Below are positions 7,170 to 15,748 of a stretch of DNA of 35,475 nt, piece after piece (position 1 is the stretch's first letter; every line of letters starts with the position of its first letter). The notes below the pieces were generated by a model. The model did not search any database and had not been told where the DNA came from. It worked only from the letters and a program-made list of their open reading frames with translations. The stretch comes from Cyanobacteria bacterium QS_4_48_99 (GTDB lineage Bacteria > Cyanobacteriota > Cyanobacteriia > Cyanobacteriales > Rubidibacteraceae), in the NCBI GenBank assembly GCA_003021505.1, contig PXPT01000083.1:1-35475 (forward strand), in the 5' to 3' direction. Both the position numbers and the translations under genes were made by a program.

Positions 7170-8387
7170 TTAAGGATCAACCCAACGACCGTCAGCTTTG
7201 ATTAAATTAATCAACTCCTCTACACCTTGGGACTCTGGCACTTTTTTGATTTCTTCTTTGCCTCGATAGAGGGAGATGTAACCCGGTTGCTTGCCCACAT
7301 AACCATAGTCGGCATCTGCCATTTCTCCGGGACCATTGACAATGCAACCCATCACAGCAATATCTAAACCACTAAGATGACTAGTAGCCTCCCGCACTTC
7401 CTTAAGCACGTCCTCTAAATTAAACAAGGTACGACCGCAGGAAGGACAAGCCACGTACTCCACCATAGTCTTACGCAATCCCAACGATTGCAGGATGTTG
7501 TAGCAAGCGGGAATTTCTTTTTCTGGAGATTCAGTAAGAGAAACGCGAATTGTATCTCCAATTCCCTCTGCCAGAAGCGTGCCAATTCCAGCCGTAGACT
7601 TAATGCGCCCATACTCACCATCCCCCGCTTCAGTGACTCCCAAATGTAGGGGATAGTTCATTCCCAGTTCGTCCATTCGCTGTACCATGAGGTGATAAGC
7701 TGCCAGCATCACTGGTACTCGTGATGCCTTAAGCGAAATTACCAGGTTATAAAAATCGAGGGACTCACAGATTCGGATGAATTCCAGGGCAGATTCCACC
7801 ATTCCTTCTGGAGTGTCGCCGTAGGTAAACAACATCCGTTCGGCAAGTGAACCGTGATTCACACCAATACGCATTGCTTTCCCTTGATCCCGTAGGGAAA
7901 CCACTAGCGGTTCTAGAGTTTGGCGGATTTTTGTGCCAATTTCGTCAAATTCGGCTTGGGTGTATTCGGTGCGATCGCCTTTGGGTTTTTCAAACACATA
8001 CAGCCCCGGATTAACCCGCACTTTGTCCACGTGTTTTGCCACTTCTAAAGCAATCTTCATGCCGTTATGGTGGACATCCGCTACCAAAGGCACAGGCTGA
8101 TAGGTTTCGGCTAATTTTTGCTTAATTCCTGCCAAAGCTTTCGCATGAGCCAGACTGGGAACGGTGACGCGGACAATCTCGCAGCCTTGTTCATGTAGAT
8201 CCCGAATGGCTGCAACTGAGCTATCCACGTCTAAGGTATCTTCATTAATCATGGATTGCACCACGACAGGATGAGCGCCGCCAATGGTGACATCACCGAC
8301 GGGGACGGGACGAGTTTTGCGCCGATGGATTGTGGTGTCAATTTGGGGCGCAGTTGAGGTATTTTGCGGATTAGGGAGAGTTTGCAT
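7170..8387 (-). CDS. ispG: 4-hydroxy-3-methylbut-2-en-1-yl diphosphate synthase (IspG/GcpE)
   Basis: The 405-residue cytoplasmic iron-sulfur enzyme converts methylerythritol cyclodiphosphate to HMBPP, the penultimate step of the MEP isoprenoid pathway that feeds carotenoids, phytol and quinones. The TIM-barrel half includes [20 protein letters not shown] and [16 protein letters not shown]. The C-terminal cluster domain has Cys314 and Cys317 (ACPSCGRTL), Cys348 and Glu355 ([10 protein letters not shown]), the four [4Fe-4S] ligands of the family. The length matches cyanobacterial IspG, which takes electrons from ferredoxin. Start is the ATG at 8387. It is transcribed alone; flanking DNA on both sides is repeat-rich. 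Confidence 0.97.
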   Translation of the reverse strand: MQTLPNPQNTSTAPQIDTTIHRRKTRPVPVGDVTIGGAHPVVVQSMINEDTLDVDSSVAAIRDLHEQGCEIVRVTVPSLAHAKALAGIKQKLAETYQPVPLVADVHHNGMKIALEVAKHVDKVRVNPGLYVFEKPKGDRTEYTQAEFDEIGTKIRQTLEPLVVSLRDQGKAMRIGVNHGSLAERMLFTYGDTPEGMVESALEFIRICESLDFYNLVISLKASRVPVMLAAYHLMVQRMDELGMNYPLHLGVTEAGDGEYGRIKSTAGIGTLLAEGIGDTIRVSLTESPEKEIPACYNILQSLGLRKTMVEYVACPSCGRTLFNLEDVLKEVREATSHLSGLDIAVMGCIVNGPGEMADADYGYVGKQPGYISLYRGKEEIKKVPESQGVEELINLIKADGRWVDP

Positions 8388-8759
8388 AACCGGTAAAGCT
8401 AACTTCTTCTGCGAGGATATCTAAGGATTTACCTTTATTGTGTCATTGTCAGTGAATAAGGCAGAGGTGTGGAGATGCGGAGGAGGCAAGTGAGGAGTGA
8501 GGGGTGAGCGAGTGAGGAGAGTCCCGTTGGGACTGACGCGGAGAGCGGAAATGAGGGGTGAGGAGGTAGATGGGCTGGTTTGATAGAAAAATTTATTTCT
8601 ATTTCCAACACTCTCACGTACTCACGCTTTCACGCTCTCACTTTTTTCCCGCAGCTCCCCGCTTCCCCGCGTTCCCGTGTCTCCGCGTTCTCTTTTTCCC
8701 TTGCCTCCCCCTGCCTCCCCTGCTCCTTTGCTCAATCTCTACTACCCCGAGAATGCAGG
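8388..8759. repeat. Intergenic gap dominated by short tandem repeats
   Basis: This 372-bp gap has no supported gene. It holds GTGAGGAGTGAGGGGTGAG-type units (8485-8570, with an inserted GTCCCGTTGGGACTGACGCG hairpin-like piece at 8521-8540), then CTCTCACGTACTCACGCTTT and CCCCGCTTCCCCGCGTT units (8608-8735). The same unit types are found at 5800-6000 and 11640-11680. Confidence 0.7.
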
Positions 8760-9830
8760 TTATAAGCCGAGCTTGCTCATCAATCTGTCCAGTTCAAAGT
8801 GTTCACTCATCAACTCCCGGATACATTGCACTTTGATGGGTTCAGCAAGGCGCACTTGACCGAAGGTGCGGTCTGCAATTTCTACGGTACTCAGGGTATC
8901 GAGAGCAACTGATAGGATAGGGATTTCTAAGTTTTCGGCGTAACTGAGAATATAATCTTGCGGCGGTACGTGACCTGTGAGAATTAGGCAATGGGCAGAA
9001 GTTTCCAGGGCAGCGAGTTGTAAGTCACTGCGATCGCTCCCTGTCACCACTGCCAGATTCTTTCCTTTACGGAAATACTCCACCGCGGAACTGACGTTCA
9101 TCGCCCCGATAGTCAGTTTTTCCACCATCAAATCTAGCCGATCTGGGCGACAGAGAACTTTAGTTTGCAACTGCTGGACGAGTTCTCGAACACTCACACT
9201 TTGCAGCAGACTATTTCTGGGTAACATTCCCAACACTGGAATTCCCTGTTGTTCCAGAAAAGGCTTTACCGAGGCGGTGGTAGATTCTAGCTGTTCGGCA
9301 GGAATATCATTAATCAAAACACCCAGCAAGCGATCGCCTAATGCCTGTTGGGCTGCTAAGAGATGATCAATCAAAAGTAGCGGATTGTAGCGAGCCACCA
9401 AAAATACGGCAGTATCACAAATTTGAGCCATCCCTCCTACGGACAAATCGAACAGCGTTCCCTGTGATAAGGTTGCTGGTGCTTCCAATAGGGCGAGGTT
9501 GCTTGGGAATTGTTGAACGTATTGGCGCAAAGGCTGCGTGTAGTCTTTAGAATCCTTTCCTTGCAGGCGTTTCTCAATCGTTTCACTATCCAAATGCAAC
9601 AGCGGTGTTTGCACTCGGCTTTCGGGTAAATTCAAGGCAGTTGCCATGAACTGCACATCTTCTTCCACCATCTCGGTTTGGGGGTTACTCAGGCGAGTCT
9701 CTAGCGGTTTCCCATAGGCAACAACAACTCCTTTTTCTTGTAGCTGATGGGCTAACCCCAAGATAGTGGCTGACTTGCCACTGTAGGCTTCTGTTGACCC
9801 AATCAGCAAACTTTGGGCATATTTTGCCAT
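8760..9830 (-). CDS. BioD-like P-loop / DRTGG-domain protein (phosphotransacetylase-family N-terminal module)
   Basis: The 356-residue product has an N-terminal dethiobiotin-synthetase-like NTPase with a P-loop around residues 11-21 (GSTEAYSGKSA), an ALLEAP segment and the LLGVLIND strand near 185-193. A C-terminal DRTGG-type domain follows (about 215-330), including MSVSSAVEY-like and VVTGSDRSDLQLAALE sequence. This is the regulatory portion found at the front of long phosphotransacetylases, but the catalytic Pta domain is absent, so it should not make acetyl phosphate. The molecular role is unknown. It starts 16 bp after the ebsA stop codon on the same strand, so the two are very probably co-transcribed. 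The start ATG at 9830 directly precedes the P-loop strand, as expected. Confidence 0.88.
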   Translation of the reverse strand: MAKYAQSLLIGSTEAYSGKSATILGLAHQLQEKGVVVAYGKPLETRLSNPQTEMVEEDVQFMATALNLPESRVQTPLLHLDSETIEKRLQGKDSKDYTQPLRQYVQQFPSNLALLEAPATLSQGTLFDLSVGGMAQICDTAVFLVARYNPLLLIDHLLAAQQALGDRLLGVLINDIPAEQLESTTASVKPFLEQQGIPVLGMLPRNSLLQSVSVRELVQQLQTKVLCRPDRLDLMVEKLTIGAMNVSSAVEYFRKGKNLAVVTGSDRSDLQLAALETSAHCLILTGHVPPQDYILSYAENLEIPILSVALDTLSTVEIADRTFGQVRLAEPIKVQCIRELMSEHFELDRLMSKLGL

Positions 9831-9846
9831 GCCCTTACTCCTTGTA

Positions 9847-10224
9847 TTAATAATTGTCCATCTTAAGCAGCTTCTGGTAAAACTCTTTGGGAAAATCAGC
9901 TGAACGAGAGTGCTTGAATTTTTTGATCACCTCAGTTAAGTAATTAACGAACTCAGAGTTAGCCATGCTCACTTCGTAGTTTAGCTCTGCGTTTCCATTA
10001 AATTGCAATCGGCAGCGAGTCAACTCAGCAGGAAGTTTTGAGACATACCAACTAGCAACAAAGGGAATGCTTTCACTCTCTTCTATTTGACGCTCACCTT
10101 CTAGATATCCTTTTTGATAGAGGCTAATTGCTAGAGGAAGAAGATTGCGCTTGTTTCCGTGGCAGTAGGGCGCATAGACACTGACATCTGCTTGAGTAGC
10201 GGGCTGAAGTTTTTCGATAGACAT
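9847..10224 (-). CDS. ebsA: EbsA-family protein (type IV pilus / biofilm self-suppression)
   Basis: The 125-residue product matches the cyanobacterial EbsA family along its length: MSIEKLQPATQADVSVYAPY, then LPLAISLYQKGYLEGERQIE, SIPFVASWYVSKLPAELTRC, LQFNGNAELNYEVSMAN and the FPKEFYQKLL ending. In Synechococcus elongatus EbsA is required for type IV pilus assembly and for suppressing biofilm formation, and it associates with pilus components. I use the ATG at 10224 (the frame also allows TTG two codons earlier). It is the first gene of a probable two-gene unit with the DRTGG protein. No signal peptide or membrane segment is visible. Confidence 0.87.
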   Translation of the reverse strand: MSIEKLQPATQADVSVYAPYCHGNKRNLLPLAISLYQKGYLEGERQIEESESIPFVASWYVSKLPAELTRCRLQFNGNAELNYEVSMANSEFVNYLTEVIKKFKHSRSADFPKEFYQKLLKMDNY

Positions 10225-10824
10225 GAGCAATTAGAGATATTCCCTATAGCAAAGGATTTAAAACTCGCGCTAAACACCAAGTTTCGGTTCCGCAGAACAC
10301 TTATCTGCGATTCTATTATGGGTAAGTCGGTAGGCGTAATCTAACTAAAATAGTAGTTCGCTCTAATGGGACGATGTGGCGCGTGCCCCTCTCCTGCTTT
10401 GGCAACACTGTTAAAATTTTGTGATTGCTACTTAACTTATTCCCATCTTTGTCCCCTGCGAGTTTAGCCTATGCTCCCTCTTAATGGCAGCGCTGGGTTA
10501 GCAGTTGTTAGGGCGATCACTCAGTTTTACACACTGGGGAAGAGACAACTACCACAGCAGAGATCTTACAATCAAGATTAATAAGCAATGAGTTGGAGTT
10601 GGCAGCGTTTGCTAAATTAAAGCGTTAAAACTATATCTACCCTAAGCTTAGTAAGCATTGTTTAGGCAGCTATACCTTCTGGCAGGTATGATTAACTAAA
10701 GATAATTTGGCTTTTGAGGCGGTTAGGGGTTAACACTGTACCGGGAGATATTATGCAGTAGAAACTTTTACTTAGGTAAAGACATTCCCACACTAATTCA
10801 ATCCCAGTTTTCAGGAGGACAATC
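10225..10824. other. Gene-free 600-bp divergent intergenic region
   Basis: This separates divergent ebsA and the GerMN gene. No credible coding frame was seen. A small hairpin ATACCT/AGGTAT with a six-base loop lies at 10672-10689, and a CTAAGCTTAG palindrome at about 10652-10661. An AGGAGG ribosome-binding site (10814-10819) precedes the next gene. No known RNA family was recognised. Confidence 0.4.
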
Positions 10825-11445
10825 ATGCAAGAGCAACAACAAGATACTCGTTTTCCTAGGAGTGTCGTTGCTGGTATTTCAGCAGCTATTTTGGCGGCTG
10901 GTGGGGGGATAGCTTGGTGGGCTTGGAATTCGTTGCATTCTCCAACCACAACCTCGCCACCGGAAACGTCCCAACTTGCGCCACCTTCTCAGCAAGCCCA
11001 GCCTCCACAACAAGAAACGGTTCGAGTTTATTGGCTCAATCCTACTACTCAAACAATTGAGTTGGTTCCAAGTTCTGTTACTGTAGATAATTCCGAGCAG
11101 CCTAGCCAAACAATAGAAAGGGCAATGCAGACTTTGCTGGCTGAGGAAGGAAAAAGTAAGCCGGAATTAACCACCACAATTCCAGAAGGAACGACGCTAC
11201 GCAGCGTCTCCATGCAACAAGATGGGATTCACGTTGACCTCTCGCAAGAATTTACTCAAGGAGGGGGTAGCACTTCTATGACAGGTCGCGTGGGACAAGT
11301 GCTTTACACAGCTACAAGCTTAGACCCCAATGCTAAAGTCTGGGTCGAGGTAGAAGGTCAGCCCATCAAAACTTTAGGCGGGGAGGGTGTCTTACTTAAG
11401 CAGCCCATGACTCGCCAATCCTTTCAGAAAAATTTTCAATTTTAA
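10825..11445 (+). CDS. GerMN-domain protein with N-terminal membrane anchor
   Basis: The 206-residue product has a hydrophobic segment at about 16-34 (VVAGISAAILAAGGGIAWW), a Pro/Gln/Thr linker (38-68), and a GerMN domain (about 69-195) starting VRVYWLNPTTQTIELVPSSV and continuing through GTTLRSVSMQQDGIHVDLSQ to QVLYTATSLDPNAKVWVEVE. GerMN domains occur in spore-germination proteins and many envelope proteins of non-sporulating bacteria, probably for binding in the cell envelope. The protein should face the periplasm. An AGGAGG 5 bases before the ATG fixes the start. It is monocistronic. Confidence 0.9.
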   Translation: MQEQQQDTRFPRSVVAGISAAILAAGGGIAWWAWNSLHSPTTTSPPETSQLAPPSQQAQPPQQETVRVYWLNPTTQTIELVPSSVTVDNSEQPSQTIERAMQTLLAEEGKSKPELTTTIPEGTTLRSVSMQQDGIHVDLSQEFTQGGGSTSMTGRVGQVLYTATSLDPNAKVWVEVEGQPIKTLGGEGVLLKQPMTRQSFQKNFQF

Positions 11446-11836
11446 CGAGGCAGGCCAGGAAACACTATCTGAGAGCAAATAAGGACTGGGAGAATTAACC
11501 AATCGCCAACCCCCTCCTTGTACGGGAAAAGGGGATTCTTTTACTATTTCAAGGTTACACGCCTTGAGCACAGTTACAGCGGGCAAGCATCTCGATGGAG
11601 TACGGCGAAATCCGAAAGTAGGTTAAAGGGTAAGGGGGAAGAAGTGAGGTGTGAGCGCGTGAGTGTGTGAGAGAGTTAAAAATAAAAATCAAATTTTGTC
11701 TGAAATGTTAATTTTTGCCCCTCACTATTATACTCGGGTTCTGCCGGCTCGCCCGTACTTCTCATTCCCTCACCATTTCCCCTTTCCCGATTTCGCGCCC
11801 AGGTGTACCTCAGCTCGTCGAAAACTGCTGTAAGTA
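11446..11836. other. Gene-free gap between convergent genes, with short repeats
   Basis: No coding frame is supported in this 391-bp gap. GTGAGGTGTGAGCGCGTGAG-type units occur at 11644-11675, the same family as at 8485-8570. A CCCCTCCTTGTACGGG / AAAAGGGGATT piece near 11510-11536 may form a weak hairpin. Confidence 0.5.
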
Positions 11837-12967
11837 TTAACCCCAAAGGCGGCGGCGAGGGGAACCGTTAAGGCGCTGGTGCGTGTCGCGCAATAGAGCT
11901 GGGATATCGAGGTTTTCCGGGCAGCGGGGAAGGCAGTCGCCGCAGTCGGTACAGCGGTTGCCCTTAGCGCCAGGAAACCAATGCCCCGCATTTTCAAACA
12001 TACGGTAGCGGTACTGACCGAAATCAGTCATTTCGTAGGCAACTGCAAGATTGCGTAGCCGTAAAACTTCTGGGATGTTAATTTTTTCCGGGCAGGGTAG
12101 GCATTGGTAGCACTGACTACATTTGTCTGTTCCCAAGGCATCTTCCAGTTGTGCCTCCAAGCGTTGAAAAGCTTCGATTTCGCTGTCGCTTAGGGGGGCA
12201 TCGTGGTCAGCAACTTTGAGGGGGTCTCTCAATTCCTCTGGGTTAGCCGGACCGACGCTGAGGGTGGTAATGCGGCGATCGCTTAATAAAAACCGATAGT
12301 TTAGCTCTAGGGGGGAGAAGGGGTGGCAGAGCTGTTTTAGGGTTTCCGGTGGCGTATAGAGCTGCCCTCCTTTGTCCGCTGGGGAGATAATAAAAATCCC
12401 CATATCCTTCTCGTGTGCCCGCTCCACGGCAGGATCATGGCGCTGAAAAAAGTAATAGTAGTGGAGATTAACGAATTCAAATAAATCAGTCTCAATCGCG
12501 GCGAGGATAATATCGAGGGTAGCGTGGGTGGAAAACCCCACATGCCGCACTCTGCCATCTGCTACGGCTTCGGTGATTGCCTCCATGCATCCTCTCTCTT
12601 CTTTTACCCAGGCGAGATGCTCCCAGGTATTGATGCCATGAATCGCCAAACCATCGAGATAGTCGAGCTGTAAGCGCTCCAGGGAGTGATCGATCCACTG
12701 GCGCATCTGGTCAGCATCTGGAGTTGGTGGGAGCTTAGTCGTGATGTGTAATTGCTCTCGGGGCACGGATAGCTCCGCTTTTAAGGCTTGCCCAAGATAC
12801 TCCTCGCTTTTCCCATAACCTCTGGCAGTTTCCAGATGATTAATTCCCTGTGCCACCGCCTGCTGTAGCGTTTGCGCGTACTCCGCTTCGTTAGCCAAAC
12901 AGCGCATGGTTCCCAAGGAAAACACCGAAAGCATGAGATTAGTTTTCCCAAATCGCCGATAGCGCAT
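11837..12967 (-). CDS. Aldo/keto reductase with C-terminal 2x[4Fe-4S] ferredoxin domain
   Basis: The 376-residue product begins as an aldo/keto-reductase barrel (about 1-270): FGKTNLMLSVFSLGTMR, then ETARGYGKSEEYLG with Tyr51, Lys78 in HITTKLP, and His114. The usual catalytic Asp before the Tyr is replaced by Glu46. Residues about 280-365 form a bacterial-type ferredoxin with CSQCYQCLPCP and CTDCGDCLPRCP, enough cysteines for two [4Fe-4S] clusters. This fusion is a known widespread family, likely a redox enzyme coupling a carbonyl or cofactor substrate to iron-sulfur electron transfer; the substrate is unknown. The ATG at 12967 fits the first strand. It stands alone on its strand, 114 bp downstream of the BFN gene. 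Confidence 0.92.
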   Translation of the reverse strand: MRYRRFGKTNLMLSVFSLGTMRCLANEAEYAQTLQQAVAQGINHLETARGYGKSEEYLGQALKAELSVPREQLHITTKLPPTPDADQMRQWIDHSLERLQLDYLDGLAIHGINTWEHLAWVKEERGCMEAITEAVADGRVRHVGFSTHATLDIILAAIETDLFEFVNLHYYYFFQRHDPAVERAHEKDMGIFIISPADKGGQLYTPPETLKQLCHPFSPLELNYRFLLSDRRITTLSVGPANPEELRDPLKVADHDAPLSDSEIEAFQRLEAQLEDALGTDKCSQCYQCLPCPEKINIPEVLRLRNLAVAYEMTDFGQYRYRMFENAGHWFPGAKGNRCTDCGDCLPRCPENLDIPALLRDTHQRLNGSPRRRLWG

Positions 12968-13015
12968 TTTAATTGTTCTTCGTTAGCAAGTATCACTCGA
13001 TTTTGGTAACGGGGG

Positions 13016-13061
13016 CGCTAATTGCTAATTGTCCATTGCTAATCTTTCATTGCCATTAGCT
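13016..13061. repeat. ATTGCTAAT short tandem repeat
   Basis: Units of the type CTAATTGCTAATTGTCCATTGC, seven to nine bases long, lie between the BFN and aldo/keto-reductase genes. A related set occurs at 15690-15748. Confidence 0.65.
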
Positions 13062-13081
13062 ATAAAATTCTTTGTCGATAA

Positions 13082-13585
13082 CTAGGATTCGCTACTACTA
13101 GAAGAACCCCCCCTGATAAAGTCTTCCGGTCGCAAATGGGAGACAAATTCCTTGAAGGCTTTTTGATCTTCCTCGTCCGCATCCCGGTCTACCGGTATCG
13201 AGGCATCGGCAACCACTTCTTCCATAACCCAGATAGGACTATCGGTGCGTAGCGCAACTGCGAGGGCATCACTCGGTCGGGAATCAATTTCTTTGGTTTG
13301 CTCGCCCCAGCGAAGACACAACAGGGCGTAGAAGGTGTTGTCCTGAAGCGAGTGAATAATTACGCGCTCCAAGTTCATTTCCCATTCCTCTAGGATACTC
13401 GTGATTAAGTCGTGGGTCAGTGGGCGAGGAGGCTTCTGTCTTTCTAAAGCACCCATAATTGCCTTAGCCTGATCCTGCCCAATGTAGATCGGTAGGGCAC
13501 GTCGCTCTGTACTATCCTTAAGCAGCGCAATGGGGCTGCGCGTCACAGCATCTAATGCGATTCCAGCAACTTTCATTTCAATCAT
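13082..13585 (-). CDS. Bifunctional nuclease family protein (BFN, DUF151)
   Basis: The 167-residue product matches the BFN/DUF151 family from its first residues: MIEMKVAGIALDAVTRSPIA, LPIYIGQDQAKAIMGALERQ, RPLTHDLITSILEEW, and the acidic DSRPSDALAVALRTDSPIWV block. Plant members were reported to have RNase and DNase activity; bacterial roles are unsettled. I start it at ATG 13585; a TTG at 13606 would add seven residues outside the family's usual start. The acidic C-terminus (SIPVDRDADEEDQKAFKEF) is normal for the cyanobacterial form. It is upstream of the aldo/keto reductase on the same strand, but 114 bp including repeats separate them. Confidence 0.92.
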   Translation of the reverse strand: MIEMKVAGIALDAVTRSPIALLKDSTERRALPIYIGQDQAKAIMGALERQKPPRPLTHDLITSILEEWEMNLERVIIHSLQDNTFYALLCLRWGEQTKEIDSRPSDALAVALRTDSPIWVMEEVVADASIPVDRDADEEDQKAFKEFVSHLRPEDFIRGGSSSSSES

Positions 13586-13885
13586 CAGTGTAGCCTCGAA
13601 AACCAAATCGGCACTAGGGACTTAAAGTGAGTATTAGACTGGTATTAAATGAATAAGAATCGGAACAATCTCCAAGCTGTTCACCTCACCTTGTCGGTTT
13701 ACCGTCAATCCTGCCTTAGCTTTAGAGAGGATGGGTGGTAGGGTTAAACCCTCCTTTCCAAGTATGCCCCAGTGTAAGGGCAACTGCCCCTAGATAGCAG
13801 GAAAAAATCTACCAGGGACAGCCTAGTTGACACTCACCACTACAAATATAGTCAAGCCTAACCCTATTTTCCCAAACTTAAGACA
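13586..13885. other. Divergent intergenic region before ribE
   Basis: This 300-bp region has no gene. Small dyads occur at AGGGTT/AACCCT (about 13739-13751) and GGGC/GCCC (near 13779-13790). The conserved FMN (RFN) riboswitch core was looked for and is not present, so ribE does not appear to be riboswitch-controlled here. Confidence 0.5.
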
Positions 13886-14569
13886 GTGTTTACAGGTATC
13901 ACTCAGGCACAAGGAATCATGCAACCACTGGGGAGCGATCGCTTTAGCATCTCACTCCCAACCGAAGGCTCTCATCTCCCTTTGTCGGATTTAGCGATGG
14001 GCGACAGTGTGGCAGTGGACGGCGTTTGCCTGACAGTGGAAGAAGTTTCTTCAGACGGTTTTGTGGCGACTGCTTCTCCTGAAACTTTGCGGCGCACTAG
14101 TTTAGGGCAGCGCAGCCAAGCATATGTCAATCTAGAAACCTCTCTGCGAGTGGGTAGCAAGCTGGGGGGACACTTTGTTTTGGGTCACGTGGATGGCGTG
14201 GGTTGCTTAATCGAGTCGGTTCCCACCGAAAAAGCCTGGGAAATGTCGTTTGCTGCCCCAGCTTCTCTATCTGAACAATGGCAGCATCAAATTGCACGTT
14301 ACTTGGTTCCTAAAGGCAGCATTGCTGTCAACGGCATTAGCCTTACTGTTGCAGCTTGTGATGCCGAGAGAAGCTGGTTTAAAGTCGCTGTGATTCCCCT
14401 CACCTATGCCGATACCAATCTCGCTCACTTGGAGATTGGCAGTTGGGTAAATCTAGAAAGCGACCTTCTGGGCAAGTATGTGGATCAATTGCTCAGTAGC
14501 CGCTCCTCAGCTAACGACAGCAGTGAAGAGATTAGCATGACCTTTCTAGCCGAAAATGGATATTTGTAA
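13886..14569 (+). CDS. ribE: Riboflavin synthase, alpha subunit
   Basis: The 227-residue enzyme dismutates two 6,7-dimethyl-8-ribityllumazine molecules to riboflavin. It shows the two tandem lumazine-binding barrels of the family. The first begins MFTGITQAQGIMQPL and has MGDSVAVDGVCLTVEEV and FVATASPETLRRT. The second begins near VGSKLGGHFVLGHVDGVG and has KGSIAVNGISLTVAACD. The start is GTG at 13886, supported because MFTGI is the invariant family N-terminus. The length is typical. petM follows on the same strand after 115 bp with its own promoter-like box. Confidence 0.96.
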   Translation: MFTGITQAQGIMQPLGSDRFSISLPTEGSHLPLSDLAMGDSVAVDGVCLTVEEVSSDGFVATASPETLRRTSLGQRSQAYVNLETSLRVGSKLGGHFVLGHVDGVGCLIESVPTEKAWEMSFAAPASLSEQWQHQIARYLVPKGSIAVNGISLTVAACDAERSWFKVAVIPLTYADTNLAHLEIGSWVNLESDLLGKYVDQLLSSRSSANDSSEEISMTFLAENGYL

Positions 14570-14630
14570 GCTTGTCTTTCCCTTCCTATTGCTGTGAGGG
14601 AAGCGCTGGGGTACGGTTTCTCACCATTGC

Positions 14631-14636
14631 TATAAT
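14631..14636 (+). promoter_or_regulatory. Candidate -10 box of petM
   Basis: A consensus TATAAT lies 49 bases before the petM ATG, with no good -35 box at the usual distance. A transcript would begin near 14643 and include the AAGGAGG ribosome-binding site at 14674-14680. Confidence 0.5.
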
Positions 14637-14684
14637 TAATTAAGCATAAGCTTTCAGTCCAATCCTGTATAACAAGGAGGTTTT

Positions 14685-14804
14685 ATGACCGCTAATGAAA
14701 TGATCTTTAACGCAGCCATATTGTCTATTGCACTGACTTTGTTCGGCGTAGCTTGGGGCTTTTTGATGCTCAAAATCCAAGGTGGCGAACAAGAGTCTCT
14801 TTAG
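14685..14804 (+). CDS. petM: Cytochrome b6f complex subunit PetM (subunit VII)
   Basis: The 39-residue product is a single membrane helix: [20 protein letters not shown], then [16 protein letters not shown]. This matches PetM in length, hydrophobic core and the conserved GFLLLKIQGGE-type ending. PetM is one of the small single-helix subunits at the edge of the thylakoid cytochrome b6f complex, which passes electrons from plastoquinol to plastocyanin. An AAGGAGG ribosome-binding site sits 4 bases before the ATG. The stop codon TAG (14802-14804) overlaps the trpC stop codon on the opposite strand by two bases, and the genes overlap by four. Confidence 0.95.
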   Translation: MTANEMIFNAAILSIALTLFGVAWGFLMLKIQGGEQESL

Positions 14805-15685
14805 TTAGAAAACAGAGAGGCGATCGCTTCTGCGGGATCGGATTGCACCAGCAGCGACTCACCGATTAAAACGGCATTCCCACCAGCTTGTTTGACCACA
14901 TTGAGGTCATCTGGCGCATAGAATCCCGACTCGCTCACCACCTGTATGCCTAGCTCTTGCAAGGTTTCCCCTCGCCACTCTAATAGTTGGCGAGTTGTTT
15001 GCAGATCCACCGAAAAATCTTCCCAATTGCGGTTATTGATCCCAATTAGACTAACGCCCTCTAGATTTAACACGCGGTCTACTTCCGAGAGCGTATGCAC
15101 CTCGATTAAAGGTGTCATCCCCAGAGAATTAGCGATTTTGAGGAAGTAGCGCAGATCACGGTCATTCAAAATTGCCGCAATCAGCAAGATTGCATCCGCG
15201 CCGTGGAGACGAGCCAGATAGATTTGGTAAGGATAAATCACAAACTCCTTACACAGTATGGGCAACGCCACTTCTTTTCGCACCGAGGCAAGGGTTTCAA
15301 AACTGCCTAGAAAGAATTGCTCCTCCGTGAGCACACAGAGACAGCTTGCTCCTGCTGTTTGGTATGCCTGGGCGATCGCGACTGGGTCAAAGTCTTCCCG
15401 AATCACCCCTTTGCTAGGAGAGGCTTTTTTGATTTCGGCGATGAGGGCAGGTTCTCTCTTTCTTTGCCACAATGCGCCCAAAAAATCCCGCGCTGGATCG
15501 CTTGCTTGCACCTGCTTGCGTAGATCCAACAATGGCAGGCGAGTGCGTCGCCTCTGCACTTCCATTTCTTTATGCCAGACAATTTTTTCGAGAATATTAC
15601 GTGGTTCCGATTCTGGCAGCGCCACTTGATAGCGCCAGTTATTGACATTGATGGGGGGATTGGGTGGACGTCGTCGAATTTCCAT
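14801..15685 (-). CDS. trpC: Indole-3-glycerol phosphate synthase
   Basis: The 294-residue enzyme closes the indole ring in tryptophan synthesis, converting CdRP to indole-3-glycerol phosphate. The TIM barrel shows [20 protein letters not shown] (substrate-binding Lys), [14 protein letters not shown]-like sequence, [39 protein letters not shown] and [10 protein letters not shown] for the phosphate site. A roughly 25-residue N-terminal extension ([20 protein letters not shown]) is usual in cyanobacterial TrpC. It is monocistronic rather than in a trp operon, as in most cyanobacteria, and overlaps petM tail to tail. Confidence 0.96.
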   Translation of the reverse strand: MEIRRRPPNPPINVNNWRYQVALPESEPRNILEKIVWHKEMEVQRRRTRLPLLDLRKQVQASDPARDFLGALWQRKREPALIAEIKKASPSKGVIREDFDPVAIAQAYQTAGASCLCVLTEEQFFLGSFETLASVRKEVALPILCKEFVIYPYQIYLARLHGADAILLIAAILNDRDLRYFLKIANSLGMTPLIEVHTLSEVDRVLNLEGVSLIGINNRNWEDFSVDLQTTRQLLEWRGETLQELGIQVVSESGFYAPDDLNVVKQAGGNAVLIGESLLVQSDPAEAIASLFSN

Positions 15686-15689
15686 AGTT

Positions 15690-15748
15690 GCTCATTGCTA
15701 ATCGTTCCTTGCTACCCGCTATTAGCCATTAGCCATTAGCTGTTAGCA
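15690..15748. repeat. TTAGCCATTAGC-type tandem repeat overlapping the lpdA end
   Basis: Units ATTGCTAATCG, then three copies of (A)TTAGCCA/TTAGCTG seven-mers lie between trpC and lpdA. The last units form the final codons of lpdA (ending TANS), so the repeat reaches into the coding sequence. Confidence 0.7.

Noticed and set aside
8485-8570. CRISPR-like array because of regularly repeated GTGAGGAG units
   Set aside because: Units are only 5-8 bp and lack unique spacers of constant length.
8570-8859. Plus-strand frames of 60-88 codons
   Set aside because: They are made of Pro/Ser/Leu-rich repeat translations and overlap the end of the DRTGG gene.
13586-13885. FMN riboswitch before ribE
   Set aside because: The conserved RFN core sequence is missing; only short unrelated dyads are present.
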